Of a DNA stretch of 64,000 nucleotides, positions 1 to 28,469 are shown piece by piece. Made by a program: the position numbers and the translations under genes. The notes beneath the pieces were generated by a model. It did not search any database. It worked only from the letters and a program-made list of their open reading frames with translations, and had not been told where the DNA came from. The first letter of the stretch is position 1, and each line of letters starts with the position of its first letter. This DNA is from Manis javanica (Eukaryota > Chordata > Mammalia > Pholidota > Manidae), in assembly GCF_040802235.1 (NCBI RefSeq), contig NC_133158.1, positions 40,366,001 to 40,430,000 of the forward strand, in the 5' to 3' direction.

Positions 1-684
1 CAGGCAAGACCTCAGCATACCAAGGCCACATTCTCCCCAGGGATTGGGGGACATGGAGACTCAGCCTCCTAGGAGCAGGGCTGCCGCCAATTTGGTTCTA
101 AATAGTATGGATTGTGGCCGTGACTGGTTTTTGTAGGGGTGGGTTTTTCCAGTGTAATGGAATTTCAGTGGAAGCCTGGGGGTGGGGGCTGCAAGGTCCT
201 GGCAGAGGTCAGAGTTCTAGACCCCGGGACAGCAGTGCCCTGTGCATGCAGGAGGTGGCCCCAGGGGGAGGATTGATGAGCAGATGTTTCCCTAGGGAAG
301 GGCCCTGGACCCGCGGTCTCTTCCACCACCTGGGAGTAACAGGCCTCAGAAATGTCGGCGGTATCATTGAAAGACTGAAGAAATTCCAGGGCAATTCATC
401 AACCAAAATGGAATTGAGAATTTTTTTTATTTTCATAAACCATTATTATATTTATTGTAGAAGGCTTGGAAATAAACAGGAACAATGAAGAAATACTTAT
501 AATGCCACTACCCAGACAGAAACACGGACTGTTTTGGTATATTCACTTCTACTTTGTACAGTGAAAATTGAGTTGCCCTGAACAGTTAGTTGTTCACATG
601 TTCACAGCACCGAATGCACCAAATAGATATTAAATATTTTTGTTTATTCAATTTTTTATGTATAAAATTCATTGTTTTTGAGTT
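1..684. other. No gene seen; left edge, AT-rich from 380
   Basis: The first 370 bases are moderately GC-rich and the rest AT-rich. No exon, RNA gene or clear repeat family is recognised. It is upstream of ITGB2 or inside its first intron. Confidence 0.5.
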
Positions 685-1665
685 CATCTTTTTTTAATTT
701 TTATTTTGATATCATTAATGTACAATTACAATTACTTGAACAACATTATGATTACTAGACTCCCCCTATTATCAAGTCCCCCCCACATACCCCATTACAG
801 TCACTGTCCGTCAGTGTAGTAAGATGCTATAGAATCTTTACTTGTCTTCTCTGTATATACTGCCTTTCCCCGTGTCCCCCTCCCTGCTACATTATGTGTG
901 CTAATCGTAATGCCCTGTTTTACCCCTTATCCCTCCCTTCCCACCCATCCTCCCCAGGCCCTTTCCCTTTGGTAACTGTTAGTCCATTCTTGGGTTCTGT
1001 GAGTCTGCTGCTGTTTTGTTCCTTCAGTTTTTTCTTTGTTCTTATACTCCACAGATGAGTGAAATCATTTGATACTTGTCTTTCTCTGCCTGGTTTATTT
1101 CACTGAGCATAATACCCTCTAGCTCCATCCATATTGTTGCAAATGGTAGGATTTGTTTTCTTATGGCTGAATAATATTCCATTGTGTATATGTACCACAT
1201 CTTCTTTATCCATTCATCTACTGATGGGCACTTAGGTTGCTTCCATTTCTTGGCTATTGTAAACAGTGCTGCAATAAACATAGGGGTGCATCTGTCTTTT
1301 TCAAACTGGGCTGCTGCATTCTTAGGGTAAATTCCTAGGAGTGGAATTCCTGGGTCAAATGGTATTTCTATTTTGAGCTTTTTGAGGAACCTCCATACTG
1401 CTTTCCACAATGGTTGAACTAATTTACATTCCCATCAGCAGTGTAGGAAGGTTTCCCTTTCTCCACAACCTTGCCAGCATTTGTTGTTGTCTTTTGGAGG
1501 GTGGCCATCCTTACTGGTGTGAGATGATATCTCACTGTGGTTTTAATTTGCATTTCTCTGATGATTAGTGATGTGGAGCATCTTTTCATGTGCGTTGGCC
1601 ATCTGAATTTCTTCTTTGGAGAAGTGTCTGTTCAGCTCCTCTGCCCATTTTTTAATTGGGTTTCC
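685..1665 (-). mobile_element. LINE-1 3' fragment, 5'-truncated
   Basis: Read on the - strand, 1042-1410 encodes the conserved C-terminal end of L1 ORF2, including the FDPGIPLLGIYPK and IYTMEYYSAI segments. The 3'UTR follows to 685, where the T-rich run marks the poly(A) tail. The 5' end is cut near 1665, the usual outcome of incomplete reverse transcription. The reading frame near the end is long, so the copy is fairly young. Confidence 0.9.
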
Positions 1666-2337
1666 TGACCCAGAGATACACATTTCTTTATTTCTTGTAT
1701 CATTTTATTTCCTAAAACTGAATCCACATGGCCTATGGCATGAAGAGGGGCACCGACCCAGTATTTCCCAAGTCGGCTGAGTGCCTCGGTGTGTGCGGTG
1801 AGCATGCCTGCCTTCCCTGGACCTGTGTACCCCTGCTCAAGGCCCTCAAAGGCTGGTATGGACCAGGATCACACCAACTTGCCTCCAGAAGCTTCTTAAT
1901 GGATTTACAACCCATTAAATGGCACTTTCTTTATCTTGAGTCTGCCATTCCAAAACTTCTTGGTGATAGTCATTTCTTTTCTCTTCTAGATGACTTATTT
2001 CCAAAGAAACAGGTTTTGATGTATTTATCAGTTTTCGCTCCCATGTTTCTGATTGGATGTCTGCCCTCACCTGTATGCCCCCTGCCTCCCTCCCCAGGGC
2101 TTTCAGGCTCTTTCCTCACTTCTGAATCCATCCCTGCACAGCTGGTGTCCCTTCTTTCTGCAGCAGAAGGGCTTAGGGCGCCCGGCTCCCTGTCTCCACT
2201 GGGGGCAGAGGCTACTCCTACACGGAACAGAGAATATCTGGGTCATCTGCTTTCCTAAAGCGTCTGTGGGTATGATTTTGATTTCCTCTTTGACGTAAGA
2301 GGTATTTAGCAATGGGTTTTAGCACTTCTAATGAATT
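1666..2337. other. No gene seen; single-copy DNA
   Basis: Apparently unique sequence with short chance reading frames. No exon or repeat is recognised. Confidence 0.45.
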
Positions 2338-2340
2338 TGT

Positions 2341-2389
<49 letters not shown>
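2338..2389. repeat. (TG)n microsatellite
   Basis: About 25 TG units with one interruption, followed by a G-rich tail (2390-2412). It is probably polymorphic in length. Confidence 0.97.
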
Positions 2390-2390
<1 letters not shown>

Positions 2391-5300
2391 TGGGGGTGGG
2401 GGTGGGCAGGGAGGGTCCCCATTTGTTCCATCTGGTGACAAACCGGCCCTCACCACTTCTGCTCTGGCTTCACAAAGTGAAATCAGCTGTGGTGAGCATA
2501 GCTCACAGAGACCTTGGGAAACCCATGTTAGAGGGCGGGGGGGGGTTCAGAGGGCACCTGGTTGCACCTCCCAGTCGTCTGCCCTTTTTGTCTCCAGAAT
2601 CCAAGGGTGCTGTGCCCCAGCATGACTAGAATTGAGCTTCTGTCCCATTCTTTTCTGTGTTTGTATGAAGCAGAAACAACCACATCTTGATACCCTTGTC
2701 TTTCAGTTTAAGAAGGCTGACATCTATTTCAGATGCATGACAAAAGTTTGTTTTTTACTTCATGACTGGTGGCAACCCTCCTGCCCCCAGGATGGGTGTG
2801 TAGGGACTGTCGCCTCTCCCTCCCCAGTTCCCGGGAGCGCCTCTGCTGTCCTTTATACTCACTGCCACATGCCACTTGATCGGGGAAGCCCCCTGGAAGC
2901 CAGCACGGGGCTGGGTTTATGCTCAGACCCTGACAGGCCCCCACGCCCAGCCTGACTGTCAGGGAATCCCTGGGATCCCGAGGGGCCTCTTCTGAAGTAT
3001 GCACCTTTTCAAAACCTTCCTCTTCGACAGGAAACCTGCTTTGGCACCCGCTTCAGAAGCTGTGCCTTTCTCTGCCCTTGCTCAGTTTTCTTTCTTGGCT
3101 GTTTCCTCTTTTTCTTCAGTGTTTTACCAAATACAGATTTTATTTTTGTGTGTGAATGAGTGGGATTTGGAAGGACTATGTTCTCTTTCTCTCCTGATGC
3201 TCTTTCCACATCGCAGGACCTGCCGGTGGAGAGCTTTATTCTTCCTGAGGTGTGATGCCCACTAGCTATGCTCATTCTGTGCAGGATGCAGAGAGCACCC
3301 AGGCTGGGTCTCAGGGGACCCAGGGCTGTGCCACTTCCTGGGGTTGCACCAGCACCTCCCTTGATTGCAGGCCCGAGGTTAAGGCTGGCTCTGACGCAAG
3401 GTCCTCACAGGCCCGTGGGAACTTGGGTTTCACCAGCCACTTGACACAGGGTTTTGTGCCTTGAGTCTTGGTGTGGGCTGCCCTTAGATCCGGGGAGCAG
3501 GCACCATGCCTCAGGTGGCAGGGTGGCCTGGGCTCCAGGGCCTGGCTGGTGCACCTGCTGCCCCTCCCTCTGTGCCACTCCCCCTGGCTCAGCCCAGGGC
3601 TTCCCGCGGGCCCTCCAGCTCTCCTGCCAGTGCTCCTTGTCCAGCCAAATGCCCACATGTCAGGGGCTGAGCGCCCCTCTGCACACAAGCCCTCTGCAAG
3701 CCTGTCCTCCCCCAGAGGGACTGAAGCAGAGTACACCTCCACCCGGGCTTGCACCCTGCCCAGGGCCATCCCAGGACCCAGGCTACAAGACAGCACCCAG
3801 AGGGGTCCTTGATCTGTGAGGCACCGCAAGGCTTGTTTCAGGTAGGGCCCTGGCTCTGACATGGGTCTGGCCTGCTGGGCACACCCACTAGGCCCCGCAG
3901 TCCCTAAGGCCCAGCACGGAGGGGGCTGGCCCTGGCCCTGCTTGCCCGAAGCAAACAACAGGGCTGGCTGCCAGGCTCCATGCCCTGTCCCTCCACCTGC
4001 CCCTCCCACCCCCCTGCTGAGTTCCCAGGGATGCCCTGCCTGGGTGCCCTGCTGCCCCGGGGCTGGGGTGGGGCATCCATGGTGGTGGACCAATGAGGGA
4101 GCAGCTTGGGGAGAGGGGAGCCTCTCCCCCACCTCCCTGTTTCCTGTGGTCAAGTTCAGGACATTACGGCCTGTGGGTCATGTTGCTGTAACTGAGGTCC
4201 ACTCCCCTCTTGGGGGAGGGGATGTACCGGGTGTACTCAGCACCAGGCCAACATCTGCCACCACTCACTGCGGGCCTAGGTTTCCCCTTGCAGGACTGGA
4301 GTCCACCTGCTGGCTGCCCTGAAGGTCAGGGGGGCTAGGGAAGATCCAATCTTCCTTCCAAGGAGAGGGCGGAGGTCCTTCCCCAGAACTGCGGGGTTAC
4401 CTCACCCCACGGACCACATACATGGCTCACCCCATGGGCTGTGGGCATGGTTAGGGCCCCTGAGCAGGGAGCTCCTGCCCACTGCTTGGAGTGGCCTTTG
4501 CCTCAGAAGTGGGGGTGCTGTCGCTAGACCACAGGACCTTGTGCGGGGGCCCATGCATGGTCAGTGGAGGGCTGGCAGGCAGCCTGGCTGCAGAACTTCA
4601 GGGGCCCAGATGGAGAGCTGGCCACAGCCAGTGTCAGCCTGAGCCCCAGGGCCCACGATGAGGAGACACAGGGGCTTCCACAGATGTGGGGCCTGGAGTG
4701 AACCGGACCCACCCCCTCGCTTCAGGGACCTAGGAAGCCCAAGTTGGGCCTGAGTTCTGCTTTTGATCTGAACAGGAAGGAACAAGTGTCCTGTTTCAAC
4801 ATTTCTGGGTCCATTCATAATCTTGGTGGGGACCAGGGAGCAGGATCACCTCCAGAAAGACAGGAACTGGGGGTGGGCAAGGCCTCTAAGCACTAGGCCC
4901 TCCGTGGGAGCCCCTGGCTGGTCCTCCTCCACTCAGAGCCCCAGTGCAGAGGCAGGGAGTGGGAAGGCGAGGCGGGACCCACCTGCTGGGTGAACCCAGA
5001 GCCCCACTGACCCCCACCAGGACCAGGCAGGGACCAGCCCACCTCAAACAGGCCGAGGGTGGGGCCGCTGCCAGAGGGTCCACCCTGGGGAGGGGCGGCA
5101 TTCGGAATCCTCAGGGTAAGCATGCTGACCGTGTTTCTGAGGAAATGCTGGCCCCTCCTGCCTGTTGCCTCTGGGGTGCTGGCTTCCTTGTTCACTGCCT
5201 CTCGGGTGTCAGATGACAAGTCCACAGCTGGTTCTGGTTCTCAGGCAGGGGCTACCCTGGGAGGGCATCACTGCTTGGGCCCAGCCTGGGCTTACTGGGG

Positions 5301-6017
5301 CACTGGCATGGCAGCAGCATCTCAGCATGGGGGGAGGCTTAGAAGGCACTGCCTCTGCCTGGGACCAGAAACGGCACCAGAAGGCCAAGACCTCTCACCC
5401 CGCCTCCATGACCCTGCCTCGGAGCCAGGACATCCAGTGGCATTGAGGCAGCCACTGTGCTGAGCTCCTGTCCACGCCCTACCCCAGGCGCATCTCTGAG
5501 GACAGCAATGCGCATCAGGAAAAACAACATAAGGGTCACCCAGAGCTGGTAGCCTTGGGCAAAGCAGGCGTTGACCCTGCACAGCCAAGCTCACCCTGAG
5601 TCTGAGCAGATGGCCGCTGGTTCTGGCACCTGGCGGGAGCTCAGGTTCGTGTGTCCTCCTAGTCCTGGTTCTGCCCTCGCCAGAAGGCTGGGGCTAACTG
5701 AGTCTCTGCTCCCAGTCAATGCTCTATTCCCTGGGGACTTGGGGTGCCTGATGCTGCAGCCCTCAGACGGGGCAGCACCATATATGTGACATGGTATGTG
5801 TGGTGTGTGCACGCAGGTATGCCTGGCACAGTCCCCCCCACTCACCCCTGGAGGCCGGGTGGGCTCTGCACGTGGTCGCCCCGTCCCAGCCTGCAGCCAG
5901 CACCCCTCCAGGGACAGGCCTTCTGCTCTCTCCAGGCTGACCCAGAGGGCGCAGTGGGTGGCCCACCCTAGAGTCTGGGGTCTGAGCCCTCACCACTGGC
6001 ATCCCTTCCCTCCGCAG
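2390..6017. other. GC-rich non-coding DNA before ITGB2 exon 2
   Basis: It is probably ITGB2 intron 1 or 5' flank. Many chance reading frames arise from high GC, on both strands, with no conserved protein. The ITGB2 non-coding exon 1 could not be placed here. In human it lies several kilobases upstream of exon 2, so it may be outside the window. Confidence 0.5.
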
Positions 6018-6020
6018 GAC

Positions 6021-21446
<15,426 letters not shown>

Positions 21447-21595
21447 GGGCACCTAGTGAGGACATGTCAACTGAACCAGTCAGATGGGACCACCCCCATA
21501 CCACATCTCCATCTGGCCACCCGTGACCCTACTCTGTGGACACGGCTTACAATGCTTACAATTTCAGCCATTAATAAAAGTCCACTGTTTTTTTC
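21447..21595 (+). other. ITGB2: ITGB2 3' untranslated region (short form)
   Basis: It runs from the stop codon to about 20 bases past the AATAAA at 21573. The length to the second signal at 21862 would be about 440 nt. The two ends cannot be told apart from sequence alone. Confidence 0.75.
21573..21578 (+). terminator. ITGB2: Polyadenylation signal AATAAA, ITGB2 proximal
   Basis: A canonical hexamer 127 bases after the stop codon, followed about 12 bases later by a T-rich stretch that could act as the downstream element. Confidence 0.75.
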
Positions 21596-21861
21596 TGCCC
21601 TCAAAATGACAGCTATGGACAGGTGATTCTATGAACTGATGAGAAGGAACAGCCTCTGCCTTCTGATATGTACAACTTCTTGGCAGAGTCTTGAAAAAGG
21701 AATTGCTTGAGTTTTACCAGGTTAAATACATGTTTTCCTGTGTAAAAATTAGGATGGTATCTGGTTAAAGGTAGTGCAGATATATTTATATTTTCACTCA
21801 GGGTATAAAATTACATCCTGTTGATTATACTGCTCCCCAATCATGTGTATAGAAAAAGATT

Positions 21862-21867
21862 AATAAA
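21862..21867 (+). terminator. ITGB2: Possible distal polyadenylation signal AATAAA, ITGB2
   Basis: A second canonical hexamer 416 bases after the stop codon, with GT-containing sequence downstream. It may give a longer 3'UTR or may not be used. Confidence 0.4.
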
Positions 21868-21899
21868 GCTTCTGTAGAGGCCGTCCATGGAAGCTGGGC

Positions 21900-24800
21900 T
21901 CTATGCTGCCATATGTCCCCCACATGTCCATTGCTGCTCTTTACTCACACAGAGGACCCACATCAACTTCAGACCATGCTCAGGTTTCTGTTTCCTTTCC
22001 TCCTTCCTCCCCTGTTGGCTGTGCACACATGGCACCTCTCCACCTCTGTCCCTGCCCTACATCCTTGGCAGCTGTCAGGACACATGGGGCAGCTGTCAGA
22101 AACGGGCACCTCTCACCTCCTCTCTGGTGTCTACACCTGCTCTTGAAGAATGGGGTAGCAGAAGGCAAGCCAAGAGGGAGTTTTACAGTAGGTCTGTTTC
22201 TCATGTACTGACACCTGGGATGGCTTGGGAGTCACCCTGATCCAGGGCCATGTGGTGGAGTGAACCAGAGTGATCGGCCTTGTCTCGTGTGATCACGGTG
22301 TGTGTATGTGTCCAGCAGTGGTAACTGGGACATGTGAGTGCCTGCCCGTTGGCACCGATCTGCAGGCCCAGTGTGGGCCAGGCTCTGGGTGCGGCCAGTG
22401 AGAGCCCATCCCCCAGGAAAGGGCCAGGTTCCAACCCTCTGACGCCCTCTGCAGCTACCTCACTGCTTGCTCTCTCATCTCCAGATGGCAGATGTGAGAG
22501 GGGCAGATAAGTGTGAACATAGAGGAGTGTGTTTGTACATCTGTACTCGTGTACGTAATTGTGCTTTCAGATGATATTTGCCCTTATTTTCTCTCCCTAA
22601 AAATATCTAATTCTTTATTAAAATCTCATCATAGCTCTTGATTAAAAATCGCCCAATTCATTCAAAAATCACGAATGGAGCACTGCTACGTGCCAGTCCC
22701 TGGGAAGAAAACTGTGGCACCAACAGATGCTTCCCTTGCCCTCCTTCAGCCACACACAGTAACCGCACAGACAGGGAAGATGACCAATGGCCCGTGCTGG
22801 GAAGGCAAATACAGAAAACTGAGTACCACTCACTAAACTTCATCTGTCAGCAGTTCCCTCTGCTGGGGCCCCTCTGCCCTCCTCCCTCCCCAGGAAGCCC
22901 TTTGTTTCTGCTCCCAGGTGCAGTGGGTGGGGCTCCCGCTGGCCCAGCCCAGCTGCCCTGACAGCACCACCCTTCCTGCCCCTCCTGTCCGTTTCCTCCC
23001 CTTCCACCTGGCGTCTTCTTGCCCAGGCCCTACACCTCTCCCCCTGGGCCGGGGTCATCCCACCTGGGTCCCCAGCCTGTTAGCAATCACCTAGCGTCAC
23101 TCATTTCCACCCCAAGTCTGTCTGACTCATAAACAAGTGTATTTGAAACAGAATGGTCAAAGATCAACCTTTTACCATATTTGTGGTACCACATTTTTCC
23201 ATGCCTAAGAAAAAAATCAGGTTTTATTTTATCCAACCAAAACGTTAAAACCCAGTTGAACAACAGGATTACTTTCCTACAATGCTGGGCATCCTTGTGT
23301 CCCTGCCTGGTAAAAAAATGTTGGTGGCTTGACCCACTCCCTACCTTGACCCTTCTTCCTATCCCCACCCCCCCCAGCTAGGGCACTTGGTGTTCCCTTC
23401 CAGCAGCGCAGGTCTGCGGCCTGAAGAAACGCCCAGAGACAGGGCTTCTGCTTCCGGCAGTGCTCTCGGCCCTCTGGTGGTTTCAGATACGCATTTGGAG
23501 CCAGGCTGAGGCTGAACTGGTTCCCAAGGACAGGGATTCAACCATGCGCGCCCAGGGAATGGGGCCTCCGCAGACCCCGTGGGTGGGGCCCAGAGAGCTG
23601 CCGGGCTTGCCCAGGAGCTTTTGGGAGGGCAGTGTTGCAGAGGGCATGGAAGCGCTGCCCTCCCCATCCTCTCAGCCAGGCTGCTGAAGCCAGGGTGAGG
23701 CTCCAGAAACTAGTACTGCATGGCCAGTGACCCTCAGGCCATTGTTCCTGGTTTGGTGACATATTCTGGGAGTTTGCAAATAATCCTCTTGAAACCTTCC
23801 CACCTTGTCTGGGGTGGGGGGCTGGAGGGGAGCTGGCTGAGACTGCTGAGCCTGGGGTCCAGGGTCGGCCCCATCTCTCACTGGCTGCGTTCGGTGTTCT
23901 GTCTTGTCAAGGGATGGGTGGAGTGGGCAATAGAGCCCCCTTCCACCTGCCCCCGAGGACGCTGTGAGGTGGGCACGGGGAGCACTCCAGGAACCAGGCC
24001 TCTCCCAGGGGACGGGGGCCAGGGCTGCCTGTGTTGTGTGCCTCTATACAGGGCAAGTCTCTGGGCCTGCAAAGGCCTGGCATGGCGGGGACAGGTCCAG
24101 GTTCAAACCCACACAGCGGACAGCCGCCTTCACCCCCACAGAGCCATCCCACATACCCGTGATGCCCACTCTGTACCTTGGCAAATGGGCTCCCCTGCCC
24201 CTGCCTCTCTCTGCCCAGAGTTGCCAGTCTAAGCACAACCCCAGACCTGTCCAGAGCCCTCCAGGGCAGGGCAAAGTCCCAACCCTTCCAGTGTTCATTC
24301 TCCAGAGCTGGAAACATCTCCCAATGTTGATGATCAAGGTGATTTAACCTCCCAGAGAGCAGCTTTGCTCTTTTTACATGGCCCTTCTGGAAGCAATTCT
24401 TTAACTGACTAAGGAATTGCATGTTTAATGATAAAAAAAAAGACAGCACACTGACAGCGGTGAAAATGCCCAGCTGGCGACTCTGGTCTGCATAACTCTG
24501 GGGTGGGGGCCTGGGATTCCAGGGCCACTGGGCTTTGGCTCGGCCCACCCGCCAGTGTGTGCTCCTGGGCAGCCCTTTCCATGTGGTTCAATTCAATGAT
24601 CATTTCTCCTGCATTGACACCATTGTGATTGTGCCAGTCTCATTCTTAACCATCTTTCTTCTTGGAAAAACCATATGTTCCTTTAACTCCAGACTGCAAA
24701 CAGTAATTGTTGTTTTTCTAAAAAATCACTGTAGTTTGCATTTTCTCATAATGTGTTGTTTGTGTCTTTCCTAAGAGCTTGATGCTCTTTGACAATCCAG

Positions 24801-25700
24801 TGTATTAAATAATGATGCCCTGTCCTCCCCTTTTAAAACAGGAATTTAGGATCTAGTTACTGAGTATATTTTGAACTTCCGTCTTGTCGAGTGCCCTACA
24901 AGTTGCAACTCCAAGTGCCATTGCCGGTGGTGCTGTCTCAGGTGTAGTAGTTCTCAGTGTCTTGTTGGATGTGCAAAAATGTCCAGTGTCCTTCGACTTT
25001 CATTAAATTGTTGTGTGGTTGTATGTTAGGGTGAAAAATGGTTGGTTTCTGGGGCCACAGTTCTAAACTCAGGCTGCTGGTTTACTCTGTTTCCAAAGGC
25101 AAGAGAGTTTTTAAACATGTTTTTATATAACAGATGATCCAAATGGAGAAATGAAGTATTTTATATTGAAGTGGAAGAGATGGGTCAGTTTATTGTGGTC
25201 AAGGGCCCTTTGCTGCCTCACAGGGACAGAAAAGAACTGTCACTTTACAAGGGGCAAAGTCAAAGACATGCTCATTAAAGCTTTTGATGTAGGCACTGCC
25301 ATAATGTCATGAACCTCGTTCTGAGCAACGCCAGGCCAGCACCCTGGAGACCTGAGCTAACTGAATCTGTCCTCAAGTGGAAGTTTGGGATGCTAGTTCT
25401 GGGCCATGACCTGCGGCCTCAGACTACTCTGTGCATGATCTTGTGATCCTGGGGTGGACAGCAGGGCTGTGAGCCGAGCCTTGGCCACTGAAGCTCATGC
25501 AGCCTGAGTAACTTGGCTGAGGTCACAGAGGTAGGAACTGGCAGGGTTGGGACGCCGGCCTCACGGCCCTGATGTGCCCTTCCTCTGGCTCTGAGACCAT
25601 CTGTGCTCACGAACCCCTTGGTGTCCAGCTTTCCATAACTGCGTGATGAGGATGGATGAGGAGATGCTGCCTTCCATTGTTGCCCATCAGTGTTGTTGGG
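21900..25700. other. ITGB2-PTTG1IP intergenic DNA, first part
   Basis: No exon is recognised. An L2-like piece (22655-22700, TACGTGCCAGTCCCTGGGAA) and an antisense MIR-like piece (25505-25565) are visible. An AT-rich part at 24590-25330 shows nothing I can name. Confidence 0.55.
25500..25566 (-). mobile_element. MIR SINE relic
   Basis: The order CTTGGCTGAGGTCACAGAGG (25512-25531) then GGAACTGGCAGGGTTGGGAC matches the complement of the MIR core with substitutions. Short and old. Confidence 0.5.
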
Positions 25701-26150
25701 CAATCCAGTCCAGGGTGGTCTCCCTGCGCACTAGGTGAGACCTCAGCCTGGGAGAGGGTTTTTGACTCTTATCGAGAAAGAATTTGTGAACAGGTTGGAT
25801 GAGTGTAGGTAAGAAGGAATTCATTAAAGCGAGAGTAGCAGCAAATGGCAGCAGTTGTGGAGGCAGCAGAGAGCAGGGAAGAGCAGAGGGAGGAGAGGGA
25901 CGCTCATTGAATTCTTGCTCATAGGGCAGATCCCTTGCCGACTCCTAAAGCCAGGCTTCTCTGGAGTCCAGTGCCAGCTTGAATCTGCAGGGCCTGGGAA
26001 CTAAGCCCCCACCACCCAGGATGTGGGGGAGCTGCAGAGCACCGGGTGGAGTGAGGTTCTGTTCTGAGAACTCCCCAAAGCAAAGAGATTTCCCAGCAGG
26101 CCGCTAAAGAGCATCATCATAGAGCTGCAATTCCATCTGGGTCACCCAGG
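25700..26150 (-). mobile_element. LTR-like fragment
   Basis: Read on the - strand, the stretch around 25730-25840 has the layout of an LTR R/U5 end: a Thr/Cys-rich run, an AATGAATTC signal-like motif and a GAGTCAAAAACCCTCTCCCA segment. No gag, pol or env reading frame is seen next to it. It is probably a solo LTR of an endogenous retrovirus, family unknown. The limits are rough. Confidence 0.35.
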
Positions 26151-26545
26151 TGACAGGAACTTGCAAGCCCAAATCAGAGATCTCAGTAGCCCTTCCCTAC
26201 TTGTCTGAAGTAGGACAGGAAGAGAGAAGATTGTGCTTAAGTCTAGAAAACTGAGTGAAATAGCAAAGTGACAGAGACACCTCTGGAGGTGGAGGTCGGT
26301 GAGTTCTTGTCTTATCATGAAAAAGAGTAGAGACAAAGTGCAATGGGCTTGTGCAACAAGAAAGTCAGGTAAACTCAGACGGGAGTGTGGCCACCTCAGA
26401 GAAGGAGGTGCAATTAAAGGTTTAGGATTTGGGTTTTTGAGGATTCAAGAATGGGGTAAAGGGCCAGGGGAGTGTAAGCTATGGTCATGATGTCTGTCTC
26501 CAGTGAGAGACAGTATGTTACCATCCAGTCTGTTCTCTAGATTTT

Positions 26546-26587
26546 CTTGACACAAGGAATCTAGATAAACTTGACACAAGGAATCTA
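26546..26587. repeat. Short direct repeat, 18 bp twice
   Basis: CTTGACACAAGGAATCTA occurs at 26546-26563 and again at 26570-26587, six bases apart. It is a local duplication with no clear role. Confidence 0.85.
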
Positions 26588-27929
26588 TTAGTCCTGTTCT
26601 CCAAGATAGTGGTGACCCTCAAGCGGTGGGGACATATCATTTAGGACTGCTTGCCCTGCCTTGAGATAGGATCAGTTATTGGCTAATTACCATAAAGTAT
26701 GTTAGGAATCTTATCCCCTAACTCCAGGGTTTTAAAATGAAATCTTAGTCTTGAGATGGAGTCTCTCCTACTTTTATTGTACTAACCCTCTCAGCATTTT
26801 TCATCATAGGCAGAAGCCAATCACGATGCTTGTCCCATGTCCCTGCTCTACCTCAAAAGGAGGCACATACACAGTGACCAACCATGCCCTGGGAAATGGT
26901 CTTCCTACACTGGCCACAGGGTGCCAGTGCAAGTTAAAACCTACTTTGAGGCCCTCTCAGGAAGAGGAAGTGCAGGTTTTAGAGGCCTCACTACTGACTC
27001 CTAGCATGTTGAATCCTTAAGGCTTGGCGAGATCCCCGGATCAGACCCTTGCAAAGCTGCTGCCCGGAGTTCACCGCAGCCCTTGCTTCCCTTATGGGCT
27101 GAGGTAGGCTTGGGACAGCAGTGGAACGTGACCCAGTAAATGACTGCTGGGGTCTCGAGGATCATCAATGGCAGACACCTCCCCTATGACAGCCATGGGA
27201 TCCCTACAGACTTCACCAGCTGCTCCTCCTGAGCTGGGAAGGGCTGGGCTCCCACCCCATCCCCCAACACAGCCCCAGTGAGAGGTAGCTTAGGAGGTTG
27301 GTCTCCAGCTTCCCTGAAGGATTCCCACATCCCCACTCCACAACTGTGAGAAACGTGCTCACTGGTCCAATCTCAGTAACTGGACCTGCGACAAAGAGAA
27401 CAGCAGAGCGAGGCTTTAATGGAGGTCTTGCAAGACCGGGTGCCTGGTGAGCAGGCGTGCTCAGGGCAGGTAGGAGAAGCAGCTTATTCCTTGGCGCGCG
27501 AGTCCCTCCCCCAGTTCCTCGCCCGCTGAGTACCGCAGGGTTCAGTCTTTCCAGGGTGCTGCCTAGGCAAGTTATAGCCATATTAGGCTTTTACTTTTGT
27601 CATAGTTTTATTGGCTGGTTCAAAACTTCTTTTTCCCCTAATAGGCACAGCCCATTCCTTCTCAACTTCCTTCCCCCTCCCAGCCTGGGCATGTACTTCA
27701 CCACGTGGGCTTTTTTTCAGTACATTCATTCCTCTGGGAATAAATCACATTTAGTGTTATGCCTCTAACACTCTGTCTATGAAAGGAAATCTTAAAACGA
27801 GAGCCCTGGACTCCTGCATTATATATTTTTATCACTTTTCAGGCATCCTTACGAAGAAGTTGGTACCTCCTCTCCTGAACTTGAAGGACTCCTGAACCTC
27901 GGCAGTCCAGTACTAGGAGGGGGCACTGG
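26588..27929. other. Intergenic DNA before the PTTG1IP CpG island, with second LTR-like piece
   Basis: No gene is seen. The part at about 27380-27780 reads on the - strand like another LTR end (CCATTAAAGCCTCGCTCTGC). It may belong with the piece at 25700. The family is not known. Confidence 0.35.
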
Positions 27930-28358
27930 GCGGCGGCTCCCTGGACGGGTGGGGACGGATCTGGGCGCGACCTTCCAACCCCGGGGAGCTCGGGATTGCA
28001 ACTCCGCGAGAAAACGGGAGCGGGAGGCCCAGCCTCTTAGGATTTACGTGAACGTCTGAAGCCGGGCGAGCGCGTCTGGGCTGAAGTGCAGCGGACCTGC
28101 GTCCTCAGCGCTATTACGTGAGCGCCGACGGCGTCAGGCAGGCCCAGGTCCAGGCGGGCGTGGGATGCCCGGCGCGGACCTGCTCCCGCGCCCCGCCCAC
28201 AGCCCCGCCTCCCTGTCTGACGCGAGGGGGTGGGAGGAAACCTTCCAGCTGCTCAGGCGCACTGACCCCAAGGCGGCCCCGCGGTCCACCAGCGGCGCAG
28301 GGTGAGGGGCGGGGCGAGCCGGGGCCGCGGCTGCGCACTCGCCTGTGCCTACCCGGAG

Positions 28359-28380
28359 ACTTCCGGCGCGGCGCTTCCGG
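28359..28380 (+). promoter_or_regulatory. PTTG1IP: Twin ETS-type sites in PTTG1IP promoter
   Basis: ACTTCCGG at 28359-28366 and GCTTCCGG at 28373-28380 are ETS/GABP core motifs 14 bases apart, about 100 bases before the ATG. Paired sites of this kind are common at TATA-less start regions. Use is inferred. Confidence 0.45.
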
Positions 28381-28469
28381 ACAGATACTGTTTACGCTGT
28401 GTCCGATTTGGACAGCGTTGGAGTCGAGGCGCGTGTGTCCACGGCTGAGCGAGCGGCGGAGTCGCGCCC

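Noticed and set aside
2938-2952. A 15-base stretch CCCCCACGCCCAGCC that resembles part of human ITGB2 exon 1 as I remember it
   Set aside because: Flanking bases do not match, there is no fitting splice donor after it, and the human memory is uncertain. GC-rich chance match is likely.
3311-4153. 280-codon frame on the - strand
   Set aside because: GC-rich low-complexity composition (Gly, Pro, Ala, Gln) with no recognisable domain; overlaps other open frames on the opposite strand, as expected from base composition.
4770-4800. AACAGGAAGG cluster reminiscent of the PU.1 sites in the CD18 promoter
   Set aside because: Only a short ETS-like core; no exon 1 sequence follows it.
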